From positions 1-61,373 of the forward strand of contig NZ_SIRE01000041.1 in assembly GCF_004307995.1 (NCBI RefSeq): a stretch of DNA of 61,373 bases. Reading direction: 5' to 3'. Shown here in pieces: positions 33,837-43,619 of this stretch; position 1 is the stretch's first letter; each line of letters starts with the position of its first letter. The DNA is from Paenibacillus thalictri. Lineage in GTDB: Bacteria > Bacillota > Bacilli > Paenibacillales > NBRC-103111. The position numbers and the translations under genes were made by a program. A model generated the notes under the pieces. The model searched no databases. It was not told where the DNA came from and saw only the letters and a program-made list of their open reading frames with translations.

Positions 33837-33960
33837 AAGGAACTCTATATAGTTCCAGATGCAGGACATGTGGATCTGTATGACAAATGGAGTATATCCG
33901 TTCAACAAACTTGAGTCCTTCTTCAGTAAAAATCTGGCCGAAAATAGTAAAACATATACA
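33837..33960 (+). pseudogene. C-terminal fragment of a YcjY-type alpha/beta hydrolase
   Basis: KELYIVPDAGHVDLYDK holds the catalytic His region; one frame over, PFNKLESFFSKNLAENSK gives the terminal helix. A frameshift near 33890 separates them and everything upstream is lost. It faces the kinase fragment head to head. Confidence 0.6.
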
Positions 33961-34351
33961 CCTGTTGGCGGTGAATTAAGGGTTTCCGCTAAGCAGGAGT
34001 CTAAAAGGCTTTGTCAACAAATCCAAAGTGAATGCAAATGTCAGATTCAAACGATTTCCCTATGCGCCATACTATTCATTTGAATAGCCATACTTTACGA
34101 TCAACGGCAAGAATACGGAGAACTGAAGCAGCATTTGTCTCCAATGTTAAAGCATCAATAGGAGAAAAAATGAAGATGGAATATGCTTCTTGAGTTATTC
34201 CCAATAAAGGATACTTCACGAAGTTCGCGAAGAATGTCTTCGAAAAGGGGGCTGGATCTTGCAAGAAGAAATCGAGAAATGGTAGAAAAGCTGTTTGTGT
34301 CATTGGACATATAATGCAGCAAATCAAGTCTGCCATGAGGCCGCTTGTTCT
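33961..34351. other. Non-coding or decayed spacer
   Basis: About 390 bases with only low-quality frames on both strands. I see no promoter, terminator or family match that can be supported. Confidence 0.35.
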
Positions 34352-35830
34352 TTACATAAAGTTGTCATCAAACGGATACATCGGTCTTTGCACTTTCCGG
34401 AACGGCAGGCTAACCAGATTGGCCGTGCTTGCGCCTGGTGTATCCAGAATAAAAATCCGGTCGGATATTTGCTCGTATTCGGCGCGGAATTGGTTGGCGG
34501 ATTTAACCAACACCAAATCCGCATCCGCCGGCTCCAAACCGACACTGCGGTACATTGCCGGGTCTCCGGTAAATGTCGGATGTTCCATTATCAGGAGCGA
34601 GATCGTGCCAATCTTAACTACCGCGCAGTAGCCCATATTAGCTTCCATCTTGGCGATGGTGCCGCCGCCGAAATAAAATTTGCCGTCTCCAACCCTTTCC
34701 ACTACACCTTCAATTTGAATAGGTGAGCCGACCGACGGACTAACGGTATGCCCAACCTGCAGCTTAACCACCGCACCTGCCCCTGCTTCCGCTGCCTTTC
34801 GGGCAGCCGGTCCATCCACAATCGACAACAAGCAATGTAAATGCTTATCCGCCCCCTCCTCAAGCAGACGGCAAAGCACAAAATTGCTATCCCCCGGTGA
34901 ACCGGCGCCTGGACTGTCCGCTGAATCGGATATAATAAAAGGCACCCCTGCAGATGATTCAGCGGTTATATGGGCTATGATTTGGCGTACGGTGTATAGG
35001 GTGACGTCAAATTCCTTACGTTTGTCCCAAGCGATTGAAGCAAGTCTCTCCGCTTCAGCCGAAGCTTGAGCCCCATCTGTTCCAATGACGACAGCGGCGA
35101 ATCCCATTTCCTCCACATCAAGCCAAGGCTGTACGGCGAACAATGAAGTTGCAACGGAAGCTCCTTTGCGTTCACCCTCCAGCGCTTCCTGCCACAGCTC
35201 CGCCATAGGACCGCGGTATGTTTGTTGATTTTCCGCGGGTACGATCATCGGAAGTTTCTTCACCCCGGTATATAACTTAACCTCCCCGCGAATAATCGAA
35301 AACAGCAGCTTGGCCGCCCGATAACCTGTCTCCGCAAAATCCGCGTGCGGGAATGTACGATAACCGATCAGAGCGGCACAATTGTCAATCATTTTGCGGG
35401 TAATATTGGAGTGGGAATCCAGTGTAACTACGATTGGAATATGCTTTCCGATCAACTCCTGAACCGCCTCCAAGATCTCCCCATCCGCATCGTCGCTATC
35501 TTCAGCCACCCATGCGCCGTGCAGCGCCAACAGCACCCCGTCGCATGCCGGGTTAGCGCCGATCTTTTCCAGCAACTCTAGTTTTAATTGATTCAATGAA
35601 CGCCGCTCAATGACTCCGGCGGATACCGCTCCGGCATACAGCGTAGGAATTAAGGCAACTCCTTCTTCGGCAGCCGCCTTGTAAAAGCCGCTCAGTTCAC
35701 TTTCCGATTTCTGCGGACGGCTCATCTCTTCCCCTGTCATATAATAATAGCGTTTGAAGTCTTCTATTGTACTAATTCTTGTGCTGAACGTATTGCTTTC
35801 TTGAATCAAACCCCCTACGATAATATTCAT
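34352..35830 (-). CDS. M81 family metallopeptidase-like protein (MlrC-like)
   Basis: A 492-residue cytosolic protein of the M81/MlrC family, whose founding member degrades linearised microcystin. The N-terminal catalytic domain shows GGLIQESNTFS (the usual family opening), VLLALHGAWVAE (about 98-109), TLDSHSNIT (about 136-144) and RTFPHADFAETG (about 158-169), which hold the candidate Zn ligands. The C-terminal MlrC_C domain contains ISDSADSPGAGSPGDS near 300. Few members have a known substrate, and many sit in ABC-transporter operons, so amide or other C-N hydrolysis in catabolism is a guess. It is the last gene of the LacI-led operon, 33 bases after the dehydratase. Confidence 0.9.
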   Translation of the reverse strand: MNIIVGGLIQESNTFSTRISTIEDFKRYYYMTGEEMSRPQKSESELSGFYKAAAEEGVALIPTLYAGAVSAGVIERRSLNQLKLELLEKIGANPACDGVLLALHGAWVAEDSDDADGEILEAVQELIGKHIPIVVTLDSHSNITRKMIDNCAALIGYRTFPHADFAETGYRAAKLLFSIIRGEVKLYTGVKKLPMIVPAENQQTYRGPMAELWQEALEGERKGASVATSLFAVQPWLDVEEMGFAAVVIGTDGAQASAEAERLASIAWDKRKEFDVTLYTVRQIIAHITAESSAGVPFIISDSADSPGAGSPGDSNFVLCRLLEEGADKHLHCLLSIVDGPAARKAAEAGAGAVVKLQVGHTVSPSVGSPIQIEGVVERVGDGKFYFGGGTIAKMEANMGYCAVVKIGTISLLIMEHPTFTGDPAMYRSVGLEPADADLVLVKSANQFRAEYEQISDRIFILDTPGASTANLVSLPFRKVQRPMYPFDDNFM

Positions 35831-35863
35831 AACGCACCTGCTTTCCTGTTATTTGGATATGTC

Positions 35864-37588
35864 CTATATCTGAATCGAACCGCCTTCCAAGGCCGGTCTT
35901 GCCAACCGTGTGTACTGACCGAGCGCGCCCCTGTGGCGGATAACCGGCGCAGTCCATTGTTTTCCCCGCTCATCGAGAATCCGCCTCATTTCCTCTTCCG
36001 TGCGAACAGTCCCCTCCGAACCAATGACAGCTAAATTTCGCGACGGAATATCGATGAGCACAATATCATCATTCTCCACAAGCGCAATCGGCCCGCCATC
36101 AACCGCCTCCGGACATAAATAGCCGATACACGGCCCGCGGGTTGCTCCAGAGAAACGACCGTCCGTGACGAGCGCCGTTGTTTTCGACAGAATAGGGTCC
36201 GATGCGATCAGTTCAGACATATAAAACATTTCCGGCATACCGACGGCTTTCGGACCCTGATAACGAATTACGATAACATCGCCGGGCTGCAGTATACGAT
36301 TAAGCAGTGCGTCCACAGCGGACTTCTCATCATCAAATACTTTTGCCGGACCTTGATGAATCAACATTTCCTCAACAACTGCCGATTTTTTCACAGTCGC
36401 TCCTTGAGGCGCCAAATTTCCTTTCAGCAGCGCCGTTGAGCCTTCCGGCTTCAGCGGCTTGGATATCGGATAAATAACATCGCGTTTGTTCAGCTTGTAA
36501 TTGGCCAAAAACATCTCGGCAAACCGAGGCATTTCACTTTGCTCCAAATGCTCCAAATTTTCTCTCACTGTATGGCCAGTAACGGTTACGCAATCAAGAT
36601 GAAGATGCTCCTTCAGTTCCTTCATTACCATCGGAACACCACCCGCGTACCAGAATAGCTCTGTCGGATATTTACCGGCTGTTTTCGTATCGACAAGCAC
36701 CGGTATTTCCCGGTGAATCGCGTCAAACAGCTCGGGTTGGAGTGAAATGCCGACTTCCCTCGCAATCGCAATCAGATGCATTACCGCATTAAGTGAGCCG
36801 CCTATGGCCGAATGAATCTTAATTGCGTTCTCAAAAGCTTCCTTCGTTAATATGCGCGACGGAATCAGATCCTGCTGCCGCAAGCTCATGACCTGTTGTC
36901 CCGCAGCTCTGGCCATCCGGCGTATTTCCGCATTGGTCGCGGGAATCAGTGCCGACCAAGGCAGCGCAAGCCCAAGAGCTTCGGCCATCACCTGCATCGT
37001 TGCCGCTGTGCCCATATATTGGCAGGCTCCGCATGTCGGACAACAAGCGCGTTGAAATGCCAGAAACTCTTCTTTGGACATCTTTTGTTCCTTCACTTCC
37101 ACACTCATGTGCCACAGTTCTTCATTCGACTTGAGGCACGGCCCCGCCCCCATCGCCCCGCCGGGGACATGAATCGCGGGGATGTCGAGCCGGGCAATGG
37201 ACATTAAGTGAGCCGGCACCGCTTTATCACCTGCAGAACTGAGCACCATCGCATCGAATGGTGTCGCCAATGCTTGAATTTCCACCATGGAAGCAATAAA
37301 ATCGCGGGATGCCAGCGAATAATGCATGCCGCCGTGAGCCTGTGCAATGCCATCGCAAATGTCGGTAGTTGTATAGATTGCTGGCTTGCCGCCTTGCTGC
37401 AGCACCCCTTTCTCCATTTCCGCAACCAATTCTCCTAAATGGTAAGAGCTCGGATGACTTGATCCTTGTGTACTGCCTACAAGTACCTGAACTTTATCAA
37501 GATCGGTAACCGTCCAATCCATCGACATCCGCAAAGCGTCACCTTCAAAACTCATTTTTCTCACCTTTTGGCTTTGCAGCGTATCCAC
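35864..37588 (-). CDS. IlvD/Edd family dehydratase with atypical Fe-S ligand set
   Basis: A 574-residue dehydratase-family protein. GGMHYSLASRDFIASMVE (about 86-103), CGACQYMGTAATM (186-198) and the C-terminal VTDGRFSGATRGP (substrate/Mg region) identify the family, which removes water from dihydroxy acids and sugar acids. The first Fe-S Cys (PCNxHL) is replaced by PSSYHL (Ser47), and the second (CDK) by GDK (Gly120). Only the third, Cys189, is kept. Cys78, 182, 183 and 186 might compensate. The protein may bind a different cluster or act by another mechanism. GTG start behind AAGGGGGAG. Within the operon it follows the aminotransferase by 99 bases. Sugar-acid dehydration is the working guess. 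Confidence 0.88.
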   Translation of the reverse strand: MDTLQSQKVRKMSFEGDALRMSMDWTVTDLDKVQVLVGSTQGSSHPSSYHLGELVAEMEKGVLQQGGKPAIYTTTDICDGIAQAHGGMHYSLASRDFIASMVEIQALATPFDAMVLSSAGDKAVPAHLMSIARLDIPAIHVPGGAMGAGPCLKSNEELWHMSVEVKEQKMSKEEFLAFQRACCPTCGACQYMGTAATMQVMAEALGLALPWSALIPATNAEIRRMARAAGQQVMSLRQQDLIPSRILTKEAFENAIKIHSAIGGSLNAVMHLIAIAREVGISLQPELFDAIHREIPVLVDTKTAGKYPTELFWYAGGVPMVMKELKEHLHLDCVTVTGHTVRENLEHLEQSEMPRFAEMFLANYKLNKRDVIYPISKPLKPEGSTALLKGNLAPQGATVKKSAVVEEMLIHQGPAKVFDDEKSAVDALLNRILQPGDVIVIRYQGPKAVGMPEMFYMSELIASDPILSKTTALVTDGRFSGATRGPCIGYLCPEAVDGGPIALVENDDIVLIDIPSRNLAVIGSEGTVRTEEEMRRILDERGKQWTAPVIRHRGALGQYTRLARPALEGGSIQI

Positions 37589-37687
37589 CGTAAAACTCCC
37601 CCTTGAGAATTATTAATGAGATTAAGTAATAAACTTCAGGGTTGTAAATAACACGTCGCCATTAAGTGAAGGATTTCCGGATTCAGG

Positions 37688-38998
37688 TTAATCGACCAAC
37701 TTGGCCAATGATCTATCGACGGCATGCAATGTTTCCTGGACATCCTTGTCATCGTGGACCGTCGATATGTACCATAGGCCGTTGGGACGAATAAGTACAC
37801 CTTCACTAAGCATAACTTCAGCAAACCGTGTATATTTAGCACCGTCTCTATTATTAAACGCAGCAAAATCAGTTACTTCTTGTTCATCAGTAAACATCAT
37901 ATGAAAAACAGGACCGGTTTGATTGATAAGACCTGGCAGACCATGCTTATTCAATAGCTCGCGTATCCCCGAAGCCAACACTGTAAATAGTCGCTCCATC
38001 CGTGTATAGGCCGAACCGTGGTCTTTGACCAGTTCGCCAATGGTCGCTATTGCCGCTGCGGTAGACACGCAATTGCCGTTCAAGGTTCCCAAGTGACTGA
38101 CCGTTCCTTCATCGATGAGATTCATAATTGTCGCTTTGCCCGCTACGGCGCTAATCGCGATACCTCCCCCCATTGCCTTCCCTATGGTGACCAAATCCGG
38201 ATCCAGGCCGAAACGTTGGTGCGCCCCTCCTATAGACAGACGGAAACCGGTAATAACTTCATCTAGAATCCATACAATACCCAGTTCTTTGGTTAACCTC
38301 TGCATCAGCTCCATGTAACCCGGTTTAGGCAGAATACAACCGGAATTGCACATAACAGGTTCCGATATGAGCGCCGCAATTTCGCCGGAATAGGCTCTGA
38401 GAGCGGACTCCAACGCTATTGGATCATTCCAAGGCAGCAGAATAACATCTTCTAAGCTACCTGCGCTTTGCCCGGATGTACCCGGTAGGACGCTGGTTGC
38501 GGCTCTCTCGTCATTACCTTGAAGACCCGCGCCGGGAAACGAAGTGAAGATGGAGTCGGACCAGCCATGATAATGACCGTGAAACCGAACGATTTTACGT
38601 TTTCCTGTATAAGCGCGTGCAAGTCGGAGAGCAAGCATAACGGCCTCCGTTCCGGATCCGCTCAAGGCAACCTTCTCGGCGCATGGAAGAAGCTCGGTCA
38701 GTAAACGGGCCAGCCCGATTTCTCCTTCATGCTGTAAACCATATGTATATCCTTTACGCATCGCTTGGTGGATAGCAGTAGTCAATTCGTCATGAGCATG
38801 ACCTAAGATCAGCGGCCCATAGGCTAACATGTAATCGATATATTCATTGCCGTCAACATCCCGGATTCGAGCGCCTTCTGCTGATTGAACATATATAGGC
38901 ACCGGTTTCATAGAAGCCCGTAAAGAACTCGCCACCCCGCCGGCAAGATATTTTCTCGCAAGTTCATATTTGGCATGTGATTGTTCTGTACGAATCAT
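37688..38998 (-). CDS. Class III PLP aminotransferase (glutamate-1-semialdehyde-aminomutase-like)
   Basis: A 436-residue fold-type I PLP enzyme. Features in order: YIDYMLAYGPLILGHAHDEL; SGSGTEAVMLALRLAR (PLP phosphate); FHGHYHGWSD; WILDEVITGFR with Asp246 contacting the pyridine N; and Lys274 in TIGKAMGGGIAIS as Schiff base. Overall it resembles HemL, but no haem genes are near, and homologues in sugar operons act as amino-sugar or beta-amino-acid transaminases. ATG 38998 has GGGAGG at six bases. It follows the SDR by 50 bases within the operon. It likely removes or adds an amino group on a pathway intermediate. Confidence 0.92.
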   Translation of the reverse strand: MIRTEQSHAKYELARKYLAGGVASSLRASMKPVPIYVQSAEGARIRDVDGNEYIDYMLAYGPLILGHAHDELTTAIHQAMRKGYTYGLQHEGEIGLARLLTELLPCAEKVALSGSGTEAVMLALRLARAYTGKRKIVRFHGHYHGWSDSIFTSFPGAGLQGNDERAATSVLPGTSGQSAGSLEDVILLPWNDPIALESALRAYSGEIAALISEPVMCNSGCILPKPGYMELMQRLTKELGIVWILDEVITGFRLSIGGAHQRFGLDPDLVTIGKAMGGGIAISAVAGKATIMNLIDEGTVSHLGTLNGNCVSTAAAIATIGELVKDHGSAYTRMERLFTVLASGIRELLNKHGLPGLINQTGPVFHMMFTDEQEVTDFAAFNNRDGAKYTRFAEVMLSEGVLIRPNGLWYISTVHDDKDVQETLHAVDRSLAKLVD

Positions 38999-39048
38999 CG
39001 TATACCTCCCAAAGTTTACTTGAGCATCAGTCAGTGACCAAAGTACCC

Positions 39049-39810
39049 TTAGTGCATGATCCAACCGCCGTCTACGTTCATTGTTTGCCCGGTAATAAAA
39101 TCACTTTCCTCCGAAGCAAAGAACAGGAAAGCTCCTTCAAGATCAGCTGCCACTTCACGGCGCGAGAAACACTGCAACTCCGCCAACACGACAGTTGCCT
39201 CCTCCGATCCTGCAGCACCCACTTTTTCCGCTTCCGTCTCCGTCAAAACCGCCCCGGGTGTGATACAGTTTACCGTAATGTTGTTTTCGCCTACCTCTCG
39301 CGCCAACGCACGGGTAAATCCAACAATCGCCCCTTTGGAAGCAACATAATGGAGAAAACCCTTTTGTCCGGTAAAGAAGGTAACGGAAGAGACGTTAATA
39401 ATTTTTCCGTATTTTTGTGCTTGCATATAAGGAAATACGGCCTTTGCACAGAGAAATTGCGAACGGACGTTAACGCCCATAATATAATCCCAATCCTCTG
39501 CCGTAATTTCATACCATGTCCTGCGCGGATCCATGGCGGCATTGTTAACCAGAATATCAACGGTCCCGTACCGGCTAACGGTTTCTTCCACCATCGACCG
39601 TACGTCCTTTTCTTGTGACACATCCGCATAGAAAGCGAAAGCCTCGCCGCCCTTCTCCTGAATATCATTTACGACCAATTGCGCCAGTTCGGGATTAGAC
39701 CGGTAATTGACAACTACTCTTGCGCCTTCCCTCGCGTAATGTTTGGCTATCGCCGCCCCGATAGAACGGGACGCTCCGGTAACGATTGCTACCTTCCCTT
39801 TAAGTCTCAA
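39049..39810 (-). CDS. Short-chain dehydrogenase/reductase
   Basis: A 253-residue classical SDR. NAD(P) motif TGASRSIG (11-18), VNYRSN (Arg after strand 2 suggests NADP preference), NNAA (89-92), catalytic Ser142, Tyr155 and Lys159 (YVASK), and the C-terminal GQTMNVDGGW. TTG start behind AAGGAG. It lies 31 bases after the isomerase and 50 before the aminotransferase in the LacI-led operon, and presumably oxidises or reduces a sugar-derived hydroxyl/keto group. It is cytosolic, with a tetramer expected from the family. Confidence 0.93.
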   Translation of the reverse strand: MRLKGKVAIVTGASRSIGAAIAKHYAREGARVVVNYRSNPELAQLVVNDIQEKGGEAFAFYADVSQEKDVRSMVEETVSRYGTVDILVNNAAMDPRRTWYEITAEDWDYIMGVNVRSQFLCAKAVFPYMQAQKYGKIINVSSVTFFTGQKGFLHYVASKGAIVGFTRALAREVGENNITVNCITPGAVLTETEAEKVGAAGSEEATVVLAELQCFSRREVAADLEGAFLFFASEESDFITGQTMNVDGGWIMH

Positions 39811-39841
39811 GCTGATTCAACTCCTTTGCTATACTTGCTCT

Positions 39842-40813
39842 TTATTGTCTGTTAATGATTCCCTTTAGATGCTGAAGACCGAAGAGCAGCCTTTCTTCCA
39901 TCTGATCAAGATAAGGAATTGCTTCATATTCGTCTACCGGAGGAATCTCTCCGTTGGCAAGCTTCTTTTCCGTATTCCACGCCAGTTTAACAAATTGCCC
40001 AAGTTCAAATGGAGTCAAGTCCGGATTTTTATCTATCCAGTCTTTATTAAATATTTTAATTTCAAATAACCATTTGTGGTCTTCAATCGATAAAGGTAAA
40101 TTAGGATTGTATTCAGCAAGAATAGGGATGATTTGCGCGAAATCCACGGAGCCCTGCCCCGGAGCTTTACCTTGTCTTTGTACGCCGTTTTCATTAAAAT
40201 AAATGATTCCATCCTTCGTATGAGTCAAATTGGTATAGGGCGCGACCCTCCTGGCTGCAAGAACAGGGTCTTCTGCATTAACAAGCGTGTTGGCTGTATC
40301 CAGACAAATCCCGCAAATATCAGCTCCGACAGCTTCGATTACTCTCAAGAGATCAAATGTGTTATCACCATGGTTCTCCAAGTTTATCCTGCTCCCATAG
40401 GTCTCCAATACAGGCCTCAAGGTTTTGATGAAATCGATACTCTGGCTCACGTGGCTCTTCCAAGGAACGGGATGGTTATAGTTTTCATCTGAAAAGCAGA
40501 TGACACTCCGGAGTTCATGCCAACCGGCCTGCGCATACGCTTTAATATGAGAAATAACGGTTTCCCTATGTTCATCCAACGATCCTTTAACAAGTACCGG
40601 GTTGCAAGTTCCGACGCCGGAATAAACGTACAACCCCTGTGAAACCGCGTAATCGTTTATATCCTTGAGCTTGCCCGCATCCGCTTCAATACTGAGCTCC
40701 CTCATATCGCCGAATTGAACTCCTTCTAATCCCAGCTTTTTTACATAATCAAGGGTCTGATATGCATCCAGCTTCAATTCTCTAACGGTAAAACTGTCAA
40801 TTCCCACTCTCAT
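39842..40813 (-). CDS. Sugar phosphate isomerase/epimerase (AP endonuclease 2 fold)
   Basis: A 323-residue TIM barrel of the xylose-isomerase-like family. Metal-binding residues appear in NLENHGDNTFD (Glu, His) near 140, GICLDTANTL (Asp) near 176, TNLTHTKDG (His) near 205 and a late LSIEDHKW (Glu) near 255. Such enzymes epimerise or isomerise keto sugars, or break down 3-keto-glycosides. The last activity would fit the Gfo/Idh partner in this operon, which can make 3-keto sugars. AAGGAGGAA precedes the ATG. It lies between the SBP (49 bases) and the SDR. Confidence 0.88.
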   Translation of the reverse strand: MRVGIDSFTVRELKLDAYQTLDYVKKLGLEGVQFGDMRELSIEADAGKLKDINDYAVSQGLYVYSGVGTCNPVLVKGSLDEHRETVISHIKAYAQAGWHELRSVICFSDENYNHPVPWKSHVSQSIDFIKTLRPVLETYGSRINLENHGDNTFDLLRVIEAVGADICGICLDTANTLVNAEDPVLAARRVAPYTNLTHTKDGIIYFNENGVQRQGKAPGQGSVDFAQIIPILAEYNPNLPLSIEDHKWLFEIKIFNKDWIDKNPDLTPFELGQFVKLAWNTEKKLANGEIPPVDEYEAIPYLDQMEERLLFGLQHLKGIINRQ

Positions 40814-40861
40814 ACCTTATTCCTCCTTGAAATTTCTTTTACATGCAAGTGCGAATTGTTC

Positions 40862-42634
40862 CTATTTTTTGGCCAGTTCTGCAATACGACCCTTAAAGTT
40901 GGCCAACTGTTCATTATACTTATCAATTACCTTTTTCTGTCCAAGTTCGTCGACCTTGCTTACCGCTGCATTGTAAAGACTTTCGAACTGGGCATTGTCC
41001 TTCGCGGAGACAATCAACGGAATTTGCTTATCCATATACTGCATTATTTTTTCCTCAATTTTTGCTTCTTCCGTATTCGGATCAAGGTTTGTTGAAGATA
41101 CGTAAGGAGTGATGTCAAACTTTTCAAATTTGAAGTTGGGATTTTTCTGCCACGCATCCAGCATTGTATTCCAACCGTATGCTTTGTACGCCTTTTTCTG
41201 TGTTTCAGTAGCAACGGACATAAGGAACTGAGTATCATTCTTAAAATTATTCGCCTGTCCGTTAGGCCCTGTTGCTACATTGCGGGTCGGGAATATACTT
41301 CCATATAGACCAAACCGTGTCAGCATATCTTTGTTCGGATCGCCGTCGCTAATAATTTTCAACAGTTCCGGTGTCGGAATTCGCTGGCCGTCTTTCATTG
41401 TATAATCTCTGCCTTCGACCCCCCAGCCTAAACGGATGGTCATTGCTTCCGTGGACATATAGTTAAGCACTTCCAAAAATCTTTCCGGATTTTTTGCCTT
41501 CTTAAGAATACCCGTCGTTTCATCAGGTCTTACGCTGTTAAACAACTCATAACGGACGTTCTTGCCTTCATTCTTGGCGATGGAAAGTCGAATCGGGGTT
41601 ACAATGTATTGCATTTCCGGATGTCCGCTTTTAGCCAGCTTGGCATTTACCGAAGGGACCATCCACTTGGCAAAATTCGCCGATAACGCGACACCTGACT
41701 CCCATTTCTTGCTGAACTCCGCTTGTTTATCCGTCCAAGCTTCCTTATCCATAATGCCTTCACGGGACAAGATATTCCAGAACTTAAGCGTCTCTTTCAA
41801 ATAAGGATGGCTTACTAGAGGGATAATTTTACCCGCATCAACATCCACAAAACCCGTCGTTTTATAGAAATGCTGGTATCCGCTATGCCTTGGGAGGTAA
41901 GTCGAAAGAAGTGGACCATAGGCTTCACCCCAGAAATTAATCATGCCGATTGATTTCTGATCCAAGCTTGTAGGAAACTTCTTCACAGCTTCCCTTAAAA
42001 AGTTAATGTAATCGTCTGTTGTATCAAGCTTCGGCCAACCTAACGCCTCCAGCACATCCACTCTTACGTTCATATCCAATGGTTCGGAGGTCATCTGGAT
42101 TTCATCAGGTCCTGCTTGCCACACATAAAGGTCGCCGTTTTTCACATCCAAATTTCTCCAATATGGAATAAGATCCTTCTCATACTGAAAAAAATTAGGG
42201 ATTATATTTTTGTAGTCGTCTAACTTAAGAAAAGCACCGGCCTCAATGTATTTCTTGGTTACAGAATCAATACCTGTATTCACAAAATCCAAATCGCCCC
42301 AGTCATTTGCCGCAAGCATCAAGAGCGCTTTATCAGAAGGCGTTTCATTAAATGGAATGTAATCAAAAACTACGTTGAATTTCTCTTTAATCATCTTTCC
42401 GACTTCGTCCTCGGTACTGCTTCTCGGCTTATCAATGCCTCTTGCCAATACCTTGTATGTTACAAGGGCTTTGTCTTGAGATTTGCCGTCAGTTCCAGTC
42501 GCCGGTGCAGTTGTTGCTGGAGCCGGAGCCGCAGGCGGACCGCCACTGCCCGTGATCGAACATCCGGCCAGAGTCGTTTGCGCTATCAGCATAACAGACG
42601 TTATTGCAACTATTCTGTTTAACTTTGTTTTCAT
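40862..42634 (-). CDS. Extracellular solute-binding lipoprotein (LplA type)
   Basis: A 590-residue lipoprotein that captures a ligand for the adjacent permeases. Signal peptide with lipobox LAGC (about Cys25), a Gly/Ala/Pro/Thr-rich linker (GGPPAAPAPATTAPATGT), then a large family 1 solute-binding fold. Its length fits LplA/YtcQ proteins, which bind oligosaccharides such as plant or wall polysaccharide fragments. GGGAGG precedes the ATG. It follows permease C by 39 bases. No ATPase is encoded nearby, as is normal for this class, which shares an MsmX-type ATPase. Confidence 0.9.
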   Translation of the reverse strand: MKTKLNRIVAITSVMLIAQTTLAGCSITGSGGPPAAPAPATTAPATGTDGKSQDKALVTYKVLARGIDKPRSSTEDEVGKMIKEKFNVVFDYIPFNETPSDKALLMLAANDWGDLDFVNTGIDSVTKKYIEAGAFLKLDDYKNIIPNFFQYEKDLIPYWRNLDVKNGDLYVWQAGPDEIQMTSEPLDMNVRVDVLEALGWPKLDTTDDYINFLREAVKKFPTSLDQKSIGMINFWGEAYGPLLSTYLPRHSGYQHFYKTTGFVDVDAGKIIPLVSHPYLKETLKFWNILSREGIMDKEAWTDKQAEFSKKWESGVALSANFAKWMVPSVNAKLAKSGHPEMQYIVTPIRLSIAKNEGKNVRYELFNSVRPDETTGILKKAKNPERFLEVLNYMSTEAMTIRLGWGVEGRDYTMKDGQRIPTPELLKIISDGDPNKDMLTRFGLYGSIFPTRNVATGPNGQANNFKNDTQFLMSVATETQKKAYKAYGWNTMLDAWQKNPNFKFEKFDITPYVSSTNLDPNTEEAKIEEKIMQYMDKQIPLIVSAKDNAQFESLYNAAVSKVDELGQKKVIDKYNEQLANFKGRIAELAKK

Positions 42635-42673
42635 TTCATCAACCCTCCCTAATTTCGCAAAATCATGTAATGC

Positions 42674-43576
42674 TTACTCTTTAATGGCGCCTACCAAAAG
42701 CCCTTTGATAAAGTATTTCTGCAAAAACGGGTACACGATGACTATAGGAATGCACACGATCACGGTCATTGCCATTTTCACCGACTCCAGAGTGAAGTTA
42801 TTCATGCCGCCCTCATTCAGCTTCATCATGTCTGTTGCGCTGGAGGCTGTTCCATTCTTCAAGTAATTCGACAAAATATACTGCAGCGTAAAAAGTTTAC
42901 TATTGGACGAATTGTACAAAAGTGTGTCACCAAAGGAATTCCATTGATGGATAAACTCGAAAAGCGTGACAGCCGCAAGAACCGGGAAGCAGAGCGGAAA
43001 TACAATCCTGAAAGCTACCTGGAAATCACTGGCCCCGTCAATAAAAGCAGACTCCTCCAAGCTTCTCGGCAGCTCCTGTATAAAAGTGCGAATCAGAATT
43101 AATCCAAATACGCTAACAAGGTTCGGCAAAATATACACCCAGAAAGTGCCTGTCAGATAAAGACTCGAAATGTTTAAATATACAGGCAAAATTCCCGCTG
43201 AAAAATACATTGCGAAAATGACATACCTGGAAAAAAACTTTCTGAAAATAAGTTCTGTTCTCGACAAGGCATAAGCGCCCATGTAAATAACAACTATCGT
43301 ACAGACCGGCCCAATGATACTGCGTGCTACGGATATTTTTAACCCGTCCAAATAATTGACTTGCGTGAATATACTCTCGTAAGCCTTGAAGGAAAAACCC
43401 AGCGGTACCAGAAGAATTTTGGCGTACGTATTCCCTGAGCTTAATGAAAGCAAAATCATATACACAAACGGGTAAAATGTTGCAATAACTACTGTTAACA
43501 TGATCAAGAAGTTAACGAGGTTAAATACCGCGTCACTCATGCCGGATTTTTGTAAGCTTCTACCTTTTACAAACAT
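42674..43576 (-). CDS. Carbohydrate ABC transporter permease (LplC/YtcP type)
   Basis: A 300-residue inner membrane permease with six helices. The ATPase-contacting EAA-type loop reads SLEESAFIDGASDFQVAFRI near 190, and the C terminus LVGAIKE is the typical end of LplC proteins. ATG 43576 is preceded by AAGGCGGG; ten upstream codons are discarded. It pairs with the LplB-type permease at 43620 (43-base gap) to form the channel for the operon's substrate. Confidence 0.92.
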   Translation of the reverse strand: MFVKGRSLQKSGMSDAVFNLVNFLIMLTVVIATFYPFVYMILLSLSSGNTYAKILLVPLGFSFKAYESIFTQVNYLDGLKISVARSIIGPVCTIVVIYMGAYALSRTELIFRKFFSRYVIFAMYFSAGILPVYLNISSLYLTGTFWVYILPNLVSVFGLILIRTFIQELPRSLEESAFIDGASDFQVAFRIVFPLCFPVLAAVTLFEFIHQWNSFGDTLLYNSSNSKLFTLQYILSNYLKNGTASSATDMMKLNEGGMNNFTLESVKMAMTVIVCIPIVIVYPFLQKYFIKGLLVGAIKE

Positions 43577-43619
43577 GTATTCCCGCCTTTCCGCGCGCCT
43601 GCTCACGTATCCATAGGAT

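Noticed and set aside
34076..34336. 86-residue minus-strand frame before the M81 operon end
   Set aside because: Hydrophobic but without start signals or family match; probably random sequence in a decayed spacer.
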